Positions 1-9,145 are shown, counted from the first letter of the stretch. The stretch: DNA of 64,000 nt from Pseudoduganella umbonata (GCF_014192225.1 NZ_JACHXS010000006.1:342003-406002); one strand, 5' to 3'. Numbers and translations: made by a program. The notes: generated from the letters alone by a model not told the origin.

Positions 1-588
1 GCCGTCCGGCGCCATGCTGCGCAAGGTCAGCCGGTTGTTGATGCCGGCGCGGCTCTTCGCCCACGCATGCACGAGATACGCCTTGCCGTCGTCGTCCCAC
101 AGCGGCGACGGATCGATGATGCCCTTGCCCGGCAACAGCAGGCGCGGTTCGCTCCACGGGCCGGCGAAATCCGTCGCCGTCGTCACGTACACGCCGTGGT
201 CTGGGTCGGGATAGAAGATCCAGAACTTGCCGTCGTGGTGGCGCAGGCAGGGCGCCCACACGCCGCCGCCGTGGCGCGGTGTCGAGAAATGCGCCGCCGG
301 CACCTGTTTCGGCAGCGCGTGGCCGACCAGGCGCCAGTTCACCATGTCCTTCGACTCCAGCAGCGGCAACCCGGGCGCGCTGTTGAAGCTCGACGACGTC
401 ATGTAGTAGGTGTCGCCGACGCGCACCGCGTCCGGATCGGAGTAGTCCGCATTCAGCACGGGATTCCGGTAGCTGCCGTTGCCCAGGTCGGGCACCCAGG
501 CCTCGGCCGCGTAGGCCTGTGCGAACGGGACGAGATGAGCGGCAAGGGCGATCGCTGACAGCGCGATCCGGTGTCGCAAACGGTGCAT
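1..588 (-). CDS. GH43 family glycosidase, secreted (3' part missing at window edge)
   Basis: The first 196 codons of a gene on the minus strand are visible; the 3' end lies outside the window. Residues 1-28 form a signal peptide rich in Ala and Leu. The GH43 five-bladed propeller begins near residue 46 with NADYSDPDAV; Asp51 in the DPD motif is the expected general base. Further typical strings are DTYYMTSSSF, LLESKDMVNW and GIIDPSPLWDDDG, the last holding the expected pKa-modulating Asp. The pattern resembles the beta-xylosidase/arabinofuranosidase branch of GH43, which removes arabinose or xylose from plant side chains. The gene is divergent from a pectin methylesterase across a shared regulatory region with a strong inverted repeat. 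The exact substrate cannot be told from the fragment. Confidence 0.85.
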   Translation of the reverse strand, partial: MHRLRHRIALSAIALAAHLVPFAQAYAAEAWVPDLGNGSYRNPVLNADYSDPDAVRVGDTYYMTSSSFNSAPGLPLLESKDMVNWRLVGHALPKQVPAAHFSTPRHGGGVWAPCLRHHDGKFWIFYPDPDHGVYVTTATDFAGPWSEPRLLLPGKGIIDPSPLWDDDGKAYLVHAWAKSRAGINNRLTLRSMAPDG

Positions 589-629
589 GGGGTCTCCTGT
601 TTTTTTATGTGGCACTACGGTTTCGCACA

Positions 630-662
630 TTGGTCAGGCCGCTGATTATTTGGCCTGACCAA
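630..662. promoter_or_regulatory. Perfect 11-bp inverted repeat, candidate GntR-type operator
   Basis: TTGGTCAGGCC at 630-640 and GGCCTGACCAA at 652-662 are perfect reverse complements separated by 11 bases. TGGTCAGGCCA recurs at 807-817, on the other side of the presumed promoters. Each half resembles the TGGTnnnACCA type of site bound by FadR-subfamily GntR regulators, which often control uronate and pectin genes. The assignment to a regulator is inference; no such regulator gene is in the window. Confidence 0.5.
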
Positions 663-806
663 CTTATTTTCAGGATGGCTCAAAATGCATGATTACGCAA
701 ACAGATATTGCCTTAGCCCCGTTATGTTTTCTCACATCGCCCTATGACAGGCGCTGATAGCCCGAACATCGTCGTGCTGGCAATTCTCCCCCGACCTGCT
801 GTAAAG

Positions 807-817
807 TGGTCAGGCCA
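807..817 (+). promoter_or_regulatory. Third TGGTCAGGCCA operator-like copy
   Basis: TGGTCAGGCCA here matches the arms of the inverted repeat at 630-662 and lies about 90 bases before the pectinesterase start. It is a plausible auxiliary operator. Confidence 0.4.
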
Positions 818-827
818 GATGTCGCCT

Positions 828-867
828 GGTGTCGGACACTTTTCCGAAGGAAATGGTGTCGGACACC
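828..867. repeat. Two GGTGTCGGACAC(C) palindromic repeats
   Basis: GGTGTCGGACAC occurs at 828-839 and GGTGTCGGACACC at 855-867. The 13-mer is palindromic except for its central base. The same unit, with the same following CGGTTTTCGG, recurs at 18975-19061, so it is a dispersed extragenic repeat rather than a site specific to this promoter. Confidence 0.7.
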
Positions 868-904
868 GGTTTTCGGCTGCGGACAACAACTACAGGAGAC
901 AACG

Positions 905-3274
905 ATGCAGGTTTTCGGCGGATGGATGGGCATGGTAATGGTGGCTGCGTCGGCGGCGGCCCTGGCCGCGCCGGCGGCGGACCAAGTAGTCCCTATCGAA
1001 CCCGGCGCACCGGTACATATCGAACCGGGCGCACCGGTGCGCATAGCCGGCGAAGCCGCTGCCGATGCCTGGGTCGAAGCGCGCTTCCGGCCGCTGGCCG
1101 GGCAGGGCGGCGACGGCAAGCTGTACGTCGTCGGCCGCTACCGGGATGAAGGCAACTGGTATGGCGCGGGCTTGAGCTACCAGCCGGCGGTGGGGCGCAT
1201 CCAGGTGGAGATCGTGCGCATGCAGGGCGGCCAGCTGACGCGCCTGAAAGGTTTCGGCCGGGCCGCCGCCGCCGATGGCCGTTTTCACACCGTACGGCTG
1301 GAGATGGCGGGCAGCACGCTGGCCACCTACCTGGACGGCGAGCGCATCACCAGCGTGACCGATACCGCGCTGCCGCAGGCGGGCCGTTTCGGCGTCGTCG
1401 CCAGCGGCAGCGCCTTCGAAGCCAGCGTGCCCGTCACCGGCGACGCCATGCTGAAGCCGGCGCGGCTGGCGCTGGCCCGCGCGCCGCAACTGGCGCAGCT
1501 GACGCTGGGCGATGGCCCGCTGCGGCTCGACGTCAGTGCGCTGGGCAGCTACCGGCTTGCCGGCGATCCCACCGCGGCGCAGCCCGCCGGCAAGCCCGGC
1601 ACGTTCCTGACCGCCGCCAGCCCGCCGAACGCGACCGCCTTCGGCGCCGTGCCGTTCCGCTTCACGGCCGTGGCGGCCGATCCGGCGCTGGTGCGCGCCG
1701 AGGCGGGGGACGGGTCGGTCACGCTGACGCCGCTGGCGCCCGGTGCCACCACGGTCACCTTGGCCAGCATGGACGATCCGAACGTCCGTTCCGTGGTTGC
1801 CGTGCGCATCGCGGAACGCAAGGCGCCAGCCACTGCCGCATACCGGCTCGGCGGCGCCGTCACCCCGGCCATCGGCGAACGCGGCGTGCCGTACGACACG
1901 CCGCTGCGCCTTCGCTTCGACGCGATGCCGGTCCTGGGCACGTCCGGTGCGATCCGCATCCACCGCAAGCGCGACGGCGCTCTTGCCGACACGATCCACG
2001 CCAGCGGAGAATACGACCGGCTGGGCTACGACGGACAGCCATATCGCCGCGCGGTGCGGCTGCAGCCGATCGCCATCGAGGGCCGCAACGCCGTCATCCA
2101 CCTGCACAGCGCGAAGCTGCAACCGGATGAGGAATACGTCGTCACCATCGACGACGGCGTCTTCGCCGGCCGTCTGAACGGCCAGCCGTTCGCCGGCATC
2201 GGCAAGGAGCACGGCTGGACATTCCGCACTCGCGCCGCAGTCCCGCAGCGGGCGACCCTGGTGGTGGACGACGACGGCGCAGCCGACTTCCGCACCGTGC
2301 AGGGGGCGCTGAACCACGCGATGCGGCATGCCGCCCGCGCCACGCCGGTCATGGTGGACATCCACAATGGCCGCTACCAGGAGCAGCTGTACCTGCGCGG
2401 CAAGGACAACCTGACCTTGCGCGGCCAGAGCCGCGACGGCGTGGTGATCGACGCGCTGAACGGCGACGGCCTCAATCCCGGCTCCGGCACCGCCCAGGAC
2501 GCGCAATCGCCCGGCATCAACGGCGGCCGTGCCATCTTCCTCGTCGAGGATGCCGACCTGCTGACGCTCGACACGCTGACCATCCGTAACAGCACGCTGC
2601 GCGCCTCGCCCGGCGGCGGCCAGGCCGAAGCGGTCTTCTTCAACAGCGAAGGGCGCCTGGTCGCGAAGAACGCCAGCTTCTTCAGCGAGCAGGACACGAT
2701 CCAGGTACGCGGCTATGCGTGGTTCTACCGCACGCTCATCGCCGGCAACGTGGACTTCATCTGGGGGAACAACCGCGCCGCGCTGTTCGAGGACAGCGAG
2801 ATCCGCACCGTGGGCGACAGCGCCAATTCCAGGAACGGTGGCTACCTTTTGCAGGCGCGCACCGTGTCGGCCGGCGACCGGGGCTTCATGTTCGTCAACA
2901 GCCGGCTCACGCACGGCCCCGGCCCTACCGGCAACGACGTGCCGGCCGGCGCCACGTGGCTGGCGCGCAGCCCCGGCTATGCCTACACGTGGGATCACAT
3001 CGCCTTCATCGATTGCCGCATGGGCCCGCACATCGCGCCGGCCGGCTGGGCCGGGCCGAATGCGAAGCAGCCGGTGCCGAATCCATCGCTGGCCACGGCC
3101 ACTGCGGGCTGGCGCGAATACGGCACGATGGACCTGGACGGCAAGCCGCTCGATGTGCGCCAGCGCGTGCATGGCCGGGTGCTGAGTGCCGATGAGGCGA
3201 AGGCGGCTTACGGATCGCGGGCGGCCTACTTTTCGGGGTTCGATGGCGGGAAGGGGTGGAGTCCGGTGCCGTGA
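905..3274 (+). CDS. Secreted multidomain pectin methylesterase (CE8)
   Basis: A 789-residue protein predicted to remove methyl esters from homogalacturonan outside the cytoplasm. The ATG at 905 is chosen because CAGGAGAC precedes it and a hydrophobic signal peptide follows; an upstream in-frame ATG at 806 lacks both. Residues about 45-185 look like a concanavalin-type domain (LYVVGRYRDEGNWYGAGLSY), about 190-300 are beta-rich, and about 300-440 resemble an SbsA/Big_5 Ig-like domain. The CE8 right-handed helix spans about 450-760, with SEQDTIQ (Asp597) and GNVDFIWG (Asp617) matching the two catalytic aspartate motifs of the family. A short in-frame duplication (IEPGAPVH/IEPGAPVR) lies at the mature N-terminus. 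It is divergent from GH43 and upstream of a GH35 beta-galactosidase. Confidence 0.9.
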   Translation: MQVFGGWMGMVMVAASAAALAAPAADQVVPIEPGAPVHIEPGAPVRIAGEAAADAWVEARFRPLAGQGGDGKLYVVGRYRDEGNWYGAGLSYQPAVGRIQVEIVRMQGGQLTRLKGFGRAAAADGRFHTVRLEMAGSTLATYLDGERITSVTDTALPQAGRFGVVASGSAFEASVPVTGDAMLKPARLALARAPQLAQLTLGDGPLRLDVSALGSYRLAGDPTAAQPAGKPGTFLTAASPPNATAFGAVPFRFTAVAADPALVRAEAGDGSVTLTPLAPGATTVTLASMDDPNVRSVVAVRIAERKAPATAAYRLGGAVTPAIGERGVPYDTPLRLRFDAMPVLGTSGAIRIHRKRDGALADTIHASGEYDRLGYDGQPYRRAVRLQPIAIEGRNAVIHLHSAKLQPDEEYVVTIDDGVFAGRLNGQPFAGIGKEHGWTFRTRAAVPQRATLVVDDDGAADFRTVQGALNHAMRHAARATPVMVDIHNGRYQEQLYLRGKDNLTLRGQSRDGVVIDALNGDGLNPGSGTAQDAQSPGINGGRAIFLVEDADLLTLDTLTIRNSTLRASPGGGQAEAVFFNSEGRLVAKNASFFSEQDTIQVRGYAWFYRTLIAGNVDFIWGNNRAALFEDSEIRTVGDSANSRNGGYLLQARTVSAGDRGFMFVNSRLTHGPGPTGNDVPAGATWLARSPGYAYTWDHIAFIDCRMGPHIAPAGWAGPNAKQPVPNPSLATATAGWREYGTMDLDGKPLDVRQRVHGRVLSADEAKAAYGSRAAYFSGFDGGKGWSPVP

Positions 3275-3427
3275 CGCTGCCGGCGTGGCCGCGGCATGCT
3301 CGATTGCACAGGTAGACAATCGGAGCCGCGGCGAAACGCTCAATTGTTTGACCAGTGAGGGGTCATGTCACACGGGCAAAAGGCTTTATGATCTGCCACT
3401 GTTCCATAGACCAACCCAGAAGCCCCG

Positions 3428-6400
3428 ATGCCCAAGATCCCCGCCTCGTTCCGTCGCCGCTGCGTTCCCCACCTTCTTCAACTGAGCCTCGCCGCGCTGG
3501 CATTGCAGGCCGGCGCCCAGGAGCTGGGCATTCCCCAGGCTTCCGACATGCAGCAGCGCCAGTCGCAGGCCGGCATCGGCGCGAATGCGCCGGTATTCCT
3601 GATGGCGGCGGTGCCGCTGTCGGCGCAAGGGAAATTCAGCGTATATTCGTCCAGCGACGGCGTCACGTTCACGACACTGGCATCCGAGGCCCATGCGCCG
3701 GCCGGCCCGGCGCTGGCCGAGCCGTCGATCGTGCGGCATGACGGTCAGTACTATGCCGTCTACGCGCAGGGTGCGGGCCTGGGCATCGCCCGTTCCGCCG
3801 ACCTGAAAAAGTGGGAAACGCTGAATATGGCGCCGCTGGCGCTGCCCGGCGGCATGTCCGATGGCAGGCCGGTTTCCGCGCCGCGCTGGGTGCGCGAAGC
3901 GAACGGCACGCTGAAGGTGGTGCTTGCCGCGGGTACGCAGACCTTCATGGTCGCGCCGGACGCCGGCTTCACGGCATGGTCGGCACCGCAGGCGGTACAG
4001 GGCCTGGCCGGCGGCGCATCGATCATCGCCACCGAGGGCGGCTATACGGCACTGGTACGCAACGCCGCCAGCGGCGTGCTGGAGGTGGCCACGGCGCCGG
4101 CGCTGGCGGGGCCGTGGACCGTGGCGCAGCAGGGCAGCGGCCCCGGTGCGTCGGCGGGCGGCCAGTCGCTGGTCAGGCTGGCCGATGGCGCCTGGCGCGC
4201 GTATTTCGCCGATGCCGATGCCGATGGCCGCCGGTACTGGTATGCGGACAGCCGCGACCTGCGCACCTGGTCGCCGAGGGCGCAGGTGGGCGGCGTGTCC
4301 GGCATGGTCGGCAGCGCGTCGGTCATTCCCGAGGAGCGCAAGGCCTTCGCCGCCGCGACGAAGCCGAAGGGCCAGCCGAAGAAGGTGTCGTGGGACCAGC
4401 ATTCGCTGATGGTCGACGGCAAGCGCATCGTCGTCTGGTCCGGCGAGGTGCACCCGTTCCGGCTGCCCAATCCTTCGCTGTGGCGCGACGTGATCCAGAA
4501 GATGAAGGCGGTCGGCTTCAACGGCATCGCCTTCTACTTCGACTGGGGCTACCACTCGCCGGCGCCGGGCGTGTACGATTTCAACGGCATCCGCAACGTC
4601 GAACGCGCGATCGAGATCGCCGAGGAAGAGGGGATGTACATCATCGCCCGCACCGGCCCTTACGTGAACGCCGAACTGACCGGCGGCGGCTATCCGGGCT
4701 GGATGTTCCGCAACCGCGCCGAGGCGCGCACCGACGATCCCGCGTACCTGGCGGCGTCCGACGAGTGGATGACCCAGATTAACGCGATCATCGCGCGCCA
4801 CCAGGTCACGACAGGCGGCGGCAACGTCATCGCCTACCAGCTCGAAAACGAACTGGGCAAGGTGGAACCGAAGCACGTGCGCCAGATGGAGCACCTGGCG
4901 AAGAAAGCGCGCGCCGACGGCATCACGGTGCCGTTCTTCCACAACGCGGCCGGCCGCCTGCCCGACTGGGCGCCGAAGGATTCGGCCGCGCCATGGGCCA
5001 ACAAGGGCCCGACCGACATCTACGCGTTCGACGGCTATCCCGGCGGCAGCTGCAATGTATTCGCCGATCCGTCCGGCCCGAACAAGGCGCCGGACTGGGG
5101 CATCTACGCGCAGCCGGGGCCGAAGGCCGGTTCGCTGTCCTCGCCCAACACGCCGGGCTTCGCCGCCGAACTGGGCGCGGGCTGGTTCGACTACTGGGGC
5201 TCGAACGGCACCTACGAATGCACGGCCGAGCGCCAGGGCAAGGGCTTCCAGCGCGTGTTCTACGGCACCAACCTGATCAACCGGATCACCATCCACAACG
5301 TGTACATGACGTTCGGCGGCACCTCGTGGGGCTGGCTGGCCGGCCCGGTGGTGTACACGTCCTACGACTACGGCGCGCCAATCTCGGAAGACCGCGGCCT
5401 GCGGCCCAAGGCGCTGGCGCTGAAGCAGCAGGGCATGATGGTGCAGGCGGCCGAACAGGCGCTGGCGCAGATGGACAAGGGGCCGGTCATCGCCACCTCG
5501 TCGGACAAGGTCAAGGTCTACCACAACGTCAATCCGAAGCTGGGCGCGCACGTGCTGCTGGCCGTGCACAGCCCGTCGGACCTGCTGACCGACGACAGCT
5601 TCACGTTCGACCTGGCGACGAAGGACGGCAGCTACCGGGTGCCGCTGCGCCTGAACGGCCAGGATGCCAAGATGCTGCTGGCTTCCTATCCGATGGAGCG
5701 GCAGCACCTGGTGTATTCCAGTTCCGAGTTGCAGACGCACTTCAACAACGGCGAACGCGACATCGCGGTACTGCATGGCCGCGGCGGCGAAGCCGGCGAA
5801 ACGGTGCTGCGCTTCACCGGTGCGCCGAAGGTGGAAGTCCTGGCCGGCAAGGTGGCATCGAGCTACGACGCCGCGAAGGGCGACCTGAAGCTGACATACA
5901 CGCATGACGGCCTGGCGCGCGTGCGCATTACCGGCGGCGGCCGCGCGCCGCTGCTCCTGCTGCTGGCGGACGAGAAGACCAGCCAGCAGTTCTGGACCCA
6001 GAAAACCCCGGCCGGGCAGGTGCTGCAGCTGACGCCGGCCATGGTGCGCAGCGCCACGCTGGCCGGCGGCAGGCTGGCGCTGACGGGCGACACCACCGCC
6101 GCCAGCACGATCGAGATCTGGGGGCCGCAATTCAGTGCCGCCACGTTCAACGGCGAGGCCCTGTCGCTGGGCGCGCAGCCGGACGGCAGTTTCAGGTCGA
6201 ACGCCGTGGCCGGCCCGGCCGCCGTGAAGCTGCCGGACCTGGCGGCGCTGCCGTGGACGCGCCGTGCCGGCAGCCCCGAGGCGCAGCCGGGCTTCGACGA
6301 CGCCGCATGGGTGAAAGCGGACAACCGCGCCTCCGCCGCGCAGACCTGGACGATGCCGGAACGCGGCCAGCCGACGCTGGCGATGAGCGACTACGGCTTC

Positions 6401-7285
6401 CACCACGGCGACGTGTGGTACCGCGGCCATGTGGACATCACCGACCGGAAGACGAACCAGCTCGAACTGTTCATCGGCGCCGGCGGCGCCGGCATGGCGC
6501 AGGTGTGGATCGACGGCCGTTTCGTCGGCCAGCATGAAATGGACACCGGCCGCTCGTTCCCCGAAACCACCGACAGCGTGAAGCTGTCGCTGAGGGGGGC
6601 AAATGAGCTGAAGCCGGGCAAGCACGTGATCGCCGTCATGGTGCGCAACAATTCGCACAACTGGAACCTGATGGCCGACGACTACCACCGCGAAGCGCGC
6701 GGCCTGATCTCGGCGTCGCTGACCTCGAAGGGCGGCAAGCGCTTCGGCGTGCCGATCGCATGGCGCATCCAGGGCCGGCGCGGCGGCGAGACGCTGGCCG
6801 ACGTGGCACGCGGCCCGCTGAACAATGGCGGCCTGCACGGCGAACGCGAAGGCTGGCACCTGCCATCGGCCGGCAATCCCGGCGCCGGCTGGACGGCGGC
6901 GAAGCCGACCGACGCGCCGCCGGCGCCCGGTACCTACTGGGTCAGGACCAGTTTCGACCTCGACCTGCCGAAGGGGCACGACGTGCAGCTGGGGCTGGCG
7001 TTCGGCGATACGTCGAAGCCCCGTTCCGAGCGGGAGAACCGCGCGCTGATCTTCGTGAACGGCTGGAACATGGGCCAGTTCATCGCCCACATCGGCCCAC
7101 AGCGCACCTTCGTGATCCCGCCCGGCATCCTGAACCCGAACGGGCGCAACACGATCGCGCTGGCGGTCACCACCGACGGCAGGAAGGAAAACGCGCTGGA
7201 GCCTGTGCGGCTGGTGAACCTGCGCACCGCGCGCGGCGGCGTGCCGCTGGAGATGGTGGCAACGCCGCAGGACGGGCGCCGCTGA
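3428..7285 (+). CDS. Large two-part GH35 beta-galactosidase with N-terminal GH43-like propeller
   Basis: A 1285-residue secreted protein. After a signal peptide, residues about 40-310 form a GH43-like propeller (AEPSIVRHDGQYYAVYAQG, ARSADLKKWETL, YWYADSRDLRTWSP). The GH35 barrel follows at about 315-650, with the acid/base at Glu475 in QLENEL and the nucleophile at Glu581 in AAELGAGWFDYWG. The remaining about 600 residues are beta-sandwich modules, as in the roughly 1000-residue fungal LacA-type enzymes. Members of this family release galactose from galactan or arabinogalactan side chains. The propeller may be a binding module or a second enzyme; its activity cannot be called. A TGACC(7)GGTCA inverted repeat at 3349-3365 precedes the gene. 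It probably works with the adjacent pectinesterase on rhamnogalacturonan side chains. Confidence 0.88.
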   Translation: MPKIPASFRRRCVPHLLQLSLAALALQAGAQELGIPQASDMQQRQSQAGIGANAPVFLMAAVPLSAQGKFSVYSSSDGVTFTTLASEAHAPAGPALAEPSIVRHDGQYYAVYAQGAGLGIARSADLKKWETLNMAPLALPGGMSDGRPVSAPRWVREANGTLKVVLAAGTQTFMVAPDAGFTAWSAPQAVQGLAGGASIIATEGGYTALVRNAASGVLEVATAPALAGPWTVAQQGSGPGASAGGQSLVRLADGAWRAYFADADADGRRYWYADSRDLRTWSPRAQVGGVSGMVGSASVIPEERKAFAAATKPKGQPKKVSWDQHSLMVDGKRIVVWSGEVHPFRLPNPSLWRDVIQKMKAVGFNGIAFYFDWGYHSPAPGVYDFNGIRNVERAIEIAEEEGMYIIARTGPYVNAELTGGGYPGWMFRNRAEARTDDPAYLAASDEWMTQINAIIARHQVTTGGGNVIAYQLENELGKVEPKHVRQMEHLAKKARADGITVPFFHNAAGRLPDWAPKDSAAPWANKGPTDIYAFDGYPGGSCNVFADPSGPNKAPDWGIYAQPGPKAGSLSSPNTPGFAAELGAGWFDYWGSNGTYECTAERQGKGFQRVFYGTNLINRITIHNVYMTFGGTSWGWLAGPVVYTSYDYGAPISEDRGLRPKALALKQQGMMVQAAEQALAQMDKGPVIATSSDKVKVYHNVNPKLGAHVLLAVHSPSDLLTDDSFTFDLATKDGSYRVPLRLNGQDAKMLLASYPMERQHLVYSSSELQTHFNNGERDIAVLHGRGGEAGETVLRFTGAPKVEVLAGKVASSYDAAKGDLKLTYTHDGLARVRITGGGRAPLLLLLADEKTSQQFWTQKTPAGQVLQLTPAMVRSATLAGGRLALTGDTTAASTIEIWGPQFSAATFNGEALSLGAQPDGSFRSNAVAGPAAVKLPDLAALPWTRRAGSPEAQPGFDDAAWVKADNRASAAQTWTMPERGQPTLAMSDYGFHHGDVWYRGHVDITDRKTNQLELFIGAGGAGMAQVWIDGRFVGQHEMDTGRSFPETTDSVKLSLRGANELKPGKHVIAVMVRNNSHNWNLMADDYHREARGLISASLTSKGGKRFGVPIAWRIQGRRGGETLADVARGPLNNGGLHGEREGWHLPSAGNPGAGWTAAKPTDAPPAPGTYWVRTSFDLDLPKGHDVQLGLAFGDTSKPRSERENRALIFVNGWNMGQFIAHIGPQRTFVIPPGILNPNGRNTIALAVTTDGRKENALEPVRLVNLRTARGGVPLEMVATPQDGRR

Positions 7286-7300
7286 GCGGTGAGCATTGAA

Positions 7301-7321
7301 CGGCCCGGCCTTGCCGGGCCG
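7301..7321 (+). terminator. Strong GC hairpin after GH35 gene
   Basis: CGGCCCGGC and GCCGGGCCG form a 9-bp perfect stem with a 3-base loop, 15 bases after the stop codon. There is no T-tract, so it is either a weak intrinsic terminator or an mRNA 3'-end stabiliser. Confidence 0.5.
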
Positions 7322-7403
7322 CCTCCATTCCCCGCTTGGTGCGCCAGCTAACGGACGGCAAGCCGCGATGGGTCCACCCTTGCGCTGATCGACGGGAGGA
7401 CCC

Positions 7404-7598
7404 ATGGACGCAGGTTACGTAAAGCTGGACAACGATACGGCAATAGCCCACCTGGTACCGCACGCGGATCCGGCGCTGGCCTGCTGGGCCGCGCTGGTGC
7501 AGGTGTGGGACGGTATCGAAGGCACTCTCGAGGATACCGACCCGCCCGGCGGCGCGGGAAACGCCACGCCGATCATGCTGGTGCGGCCGTTCGGCTGA
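7404..7598 (+). CDS. Small acidic hypothetical protein (64 aa)
   Basis: A 64-codon reading frame starts 6 bases after a strong GGGAGG ribosome binding site. The product begins MDAGYVKLDNDTAIAHLVPH, is acidic and has no signal peptide or membrane segment. No family is recognised. It sits alone between the GH35 gene and a convergent esterase gene. The good start signal argues for real translation, but a chance frame in GC-rich DNA cannot be excluded. Confidence 0.45.
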   Translation: MDAGYVKLDNDTAIAHLVPHADPALACWAALVQVWDGIEGTLEDTDPPGGAGNATPIMLVRPFG

Positions 7599-7636
7599 CC
7601 CGGCCGCACCGGCACACGGTTCGACGCAGTTCCTTT

Positions 7637-8890
7637 TCAGCGCGGCGCGGCCTGCGCGCCATTGAACAGTTCCAGCGGTACCGCGTCGGCCATCGCGGCC
7701 ATGCCCGCATCGTTCGGGTGCAGGTGGTCGCCGCTGTCGTACTTCACCAGCAGCCGCGCCGGCCGCGCGGGATCGCGCAGGGCGCGGTCGAAATCGATGA
7801 CGGAATCGAACTCGCGGCTGTCGCGGATCCAGCGGTTGACGGCCTGCCGCACGGCTTCCTTGGCGGGCGTGTAATAGCCGGGGAAGACCGTGCCCTCGAA
7901 CGGCGTCAGCGTGGCGCCGTGGACGGCGATGCCGTGCGTGCGGGCGCGCGCGATCACCTGGCGGTAGCCGGCGATCAGCTCTTCGGCCGGGGGCACGTCG
8001 GCGGCCTTCGGGTGGCCGATGTCGTTGATGCCGATGAGCAGCACCAGGTGGCGCGCGCCGGCGGTGGCCAGCACATCGCGGTCGAAGCGCGCCAGCACGG
8101 CGCGGCCGAACGGCGGCCAGCCTTCCGGATCGCGCAGCAGCCGGTTGCCGCCGATGCCGCGGTTGACGACACCCATCTGCGCACCGGCCGGCAGGCGCCG
8201 CGCCAGCAAGTCAGGCCAGCGCCGGTTGGCGTTCGCCGTGGTGATGGCGCCATCCGTGATCGAGTCGCCGAGCGCGACGATCGCGCCGCCGCCGGCCATC
8301 ACGTCCACTTCGGTGAGAAACGGCCACGACGCGATCGTGGCGCGCGTCGGGAACGCCGCCGCGCCGGCGAAGTTGCCCGGGCCGGAAACGTAGCTGGTCT
8401 GGTACGCCGCTTCGTGCACCGTGGTGGCTTTCGCCTGGCCCGGCAGGTACAGGCTCACGGCCAGGTCGGACTGCGCCGGTACCGCCAGGTCCACCGGGTC
8501 CGACAGCATCGGCGCGCCGGGTGGAATCACGACCGACGGACGGCCGCCGAAGGTCAGCGCGCGGCCCGAGGCGGCGTCGATGGCGGCGCCATTGGCCCGC
8601 AACGCCACGTGCGCGGCGCCGACGCGCAGCGGCACGCTGCCCAGTTCATTCGACAGGCGGATACGCACCTGGCTGCCGCCGGCGCTGGTGCGGACGATCA
8701 GCCGGACCGTCTGGTTGGTGAACGTCTGCAGCGTCTTCGGCGCCGCATCGGCGGGCGCCGTTCCCCACGTGCCGACCCAGTCCTTGCCGGCTTCCGGCGC
8801 GCCATGGGCAAGCGGCACGGCGGCCCATGCCGCCAGCGCGAGGGCCGCGGCCAGCAGGCTGCGCCGCGCGGGCGCAAACGTGTTGTTCAA
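7637..8890 (-). CDS. Secreted SGNH/GDSL esterase, XynE-like
   Basis: A 417-residue exported protein (signal peptide about 1-30, ending AHGAP) with the four SGNH blocks in order. Block I is ALGDSITDG (nucleophile Ser210), block II VNRGIGGNRLLRD, block III GINDIG, and block V GDHLHPND (Asp388, His391). A beta-rich N-terminal region of about 170 residues precedes the catalytic domain, as in XynE-type carbohydrate esterases. Family members deacetylate plant polysaccharides or act as lipases. Between pectin enzymes and two receptors, a pectin or rhamnogalacturonan acetylesterase role is the likeliest inference. It is divergent from the first receptor gene. Confidence 0.82.
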   Translation of the reverse strand: MNNTFAPARRSLLAAALALAAWAAVPLAHGAPEAGKDWVGTWGTAPADAAPKTLQTFTNQTVRLIVRTSAGGSQVRIRLSNELGSVPLRVGAAHVALRANGAAIDAASGRALTFGGRPSVVIPPGAPMLSDPVDLAVPAQSDLAVSLYLPGQAKATTVHEAAYQTSYVSGPGNFAGAAAFPTRATIASWPFLTEVDVMAGGGAIVALGDSITDGAITTANANRRWPDLLARRLPAGAQMGVVNRGIGGNRLLRDPEGWPPFGRAVLARFDRDVLATAGARHLVLLIGINDIGHPKAADVPPAEELIAGYRQVIARARTHGIAVHGATLTPFEGTVFPGYYTPAKEAVRQAVNRWIRDSREFDSVIDFDRALRDPARPARLLVKYDSGDHLHPNDAGMAAMADAVPLELFNGAQAAPR

Positions 8891-9145
8891 ATTCGTCTCC
8901 TGGTTCGTTGAAGTCCCGCGATGGCGGGAACAGGCGACACTGTAAGCAGCGCGGGCAACGCGCGCAAGTGGCGCATGGCGTTGCTTCCAGCCGACAGCAT
9001 CGTCAACTTTTGCACCAAAACCGGCCGTAACGGCTCAACTACGTGAGTGATTGCGGCGCGTCCCTCCTTTATAAAAAACAATCGTCCTAAGATCGAACCG
9101 ACTCCGGCAAACGGAGCACGACAAATAAAAAAGCGAGGAGACGGT

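Larger units (their letters stand above)
589..904. promoter_or_regulatory. Divergent regulatory region between GH43 and pectinesterase
   Basis: This 316-base stretch has no convincing gene. It holds promoters for both flanking genes, the inverted repeat at 630-662, a third copy of the TGGTCAGGCCA motif at 807-817, and two palindromic GGTGTCGGACAC repeats at 828-839 and 855-867. CAGGAGAC just before 905 is the ribosome binding site of the pectinesterase gene. Confidence 0.7.

Noticed and set aside
828..867. CRISPR-like repeat spacing of GGTGTCGGACAC units
   Set aside because: Only two or three units per cluster, unequal spacing, palindromic units and no cas genes.
890..3343. Long minus-strand frame opposite the CE8 gene
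   Set aside because: Same shadow effect; no start signal, signal peptide or domain pattern.
3386..7405. Very long open frame on the minus strand opposite the GH43-like/GH35 gene (over 1300 codons)
   Set aside because: It is antisense to a gene with clear catalytic motifs. High GC at third codon positions removes stops on the other strand. The translation is low-complexity Arg/Ala/Val/His and matches no family.
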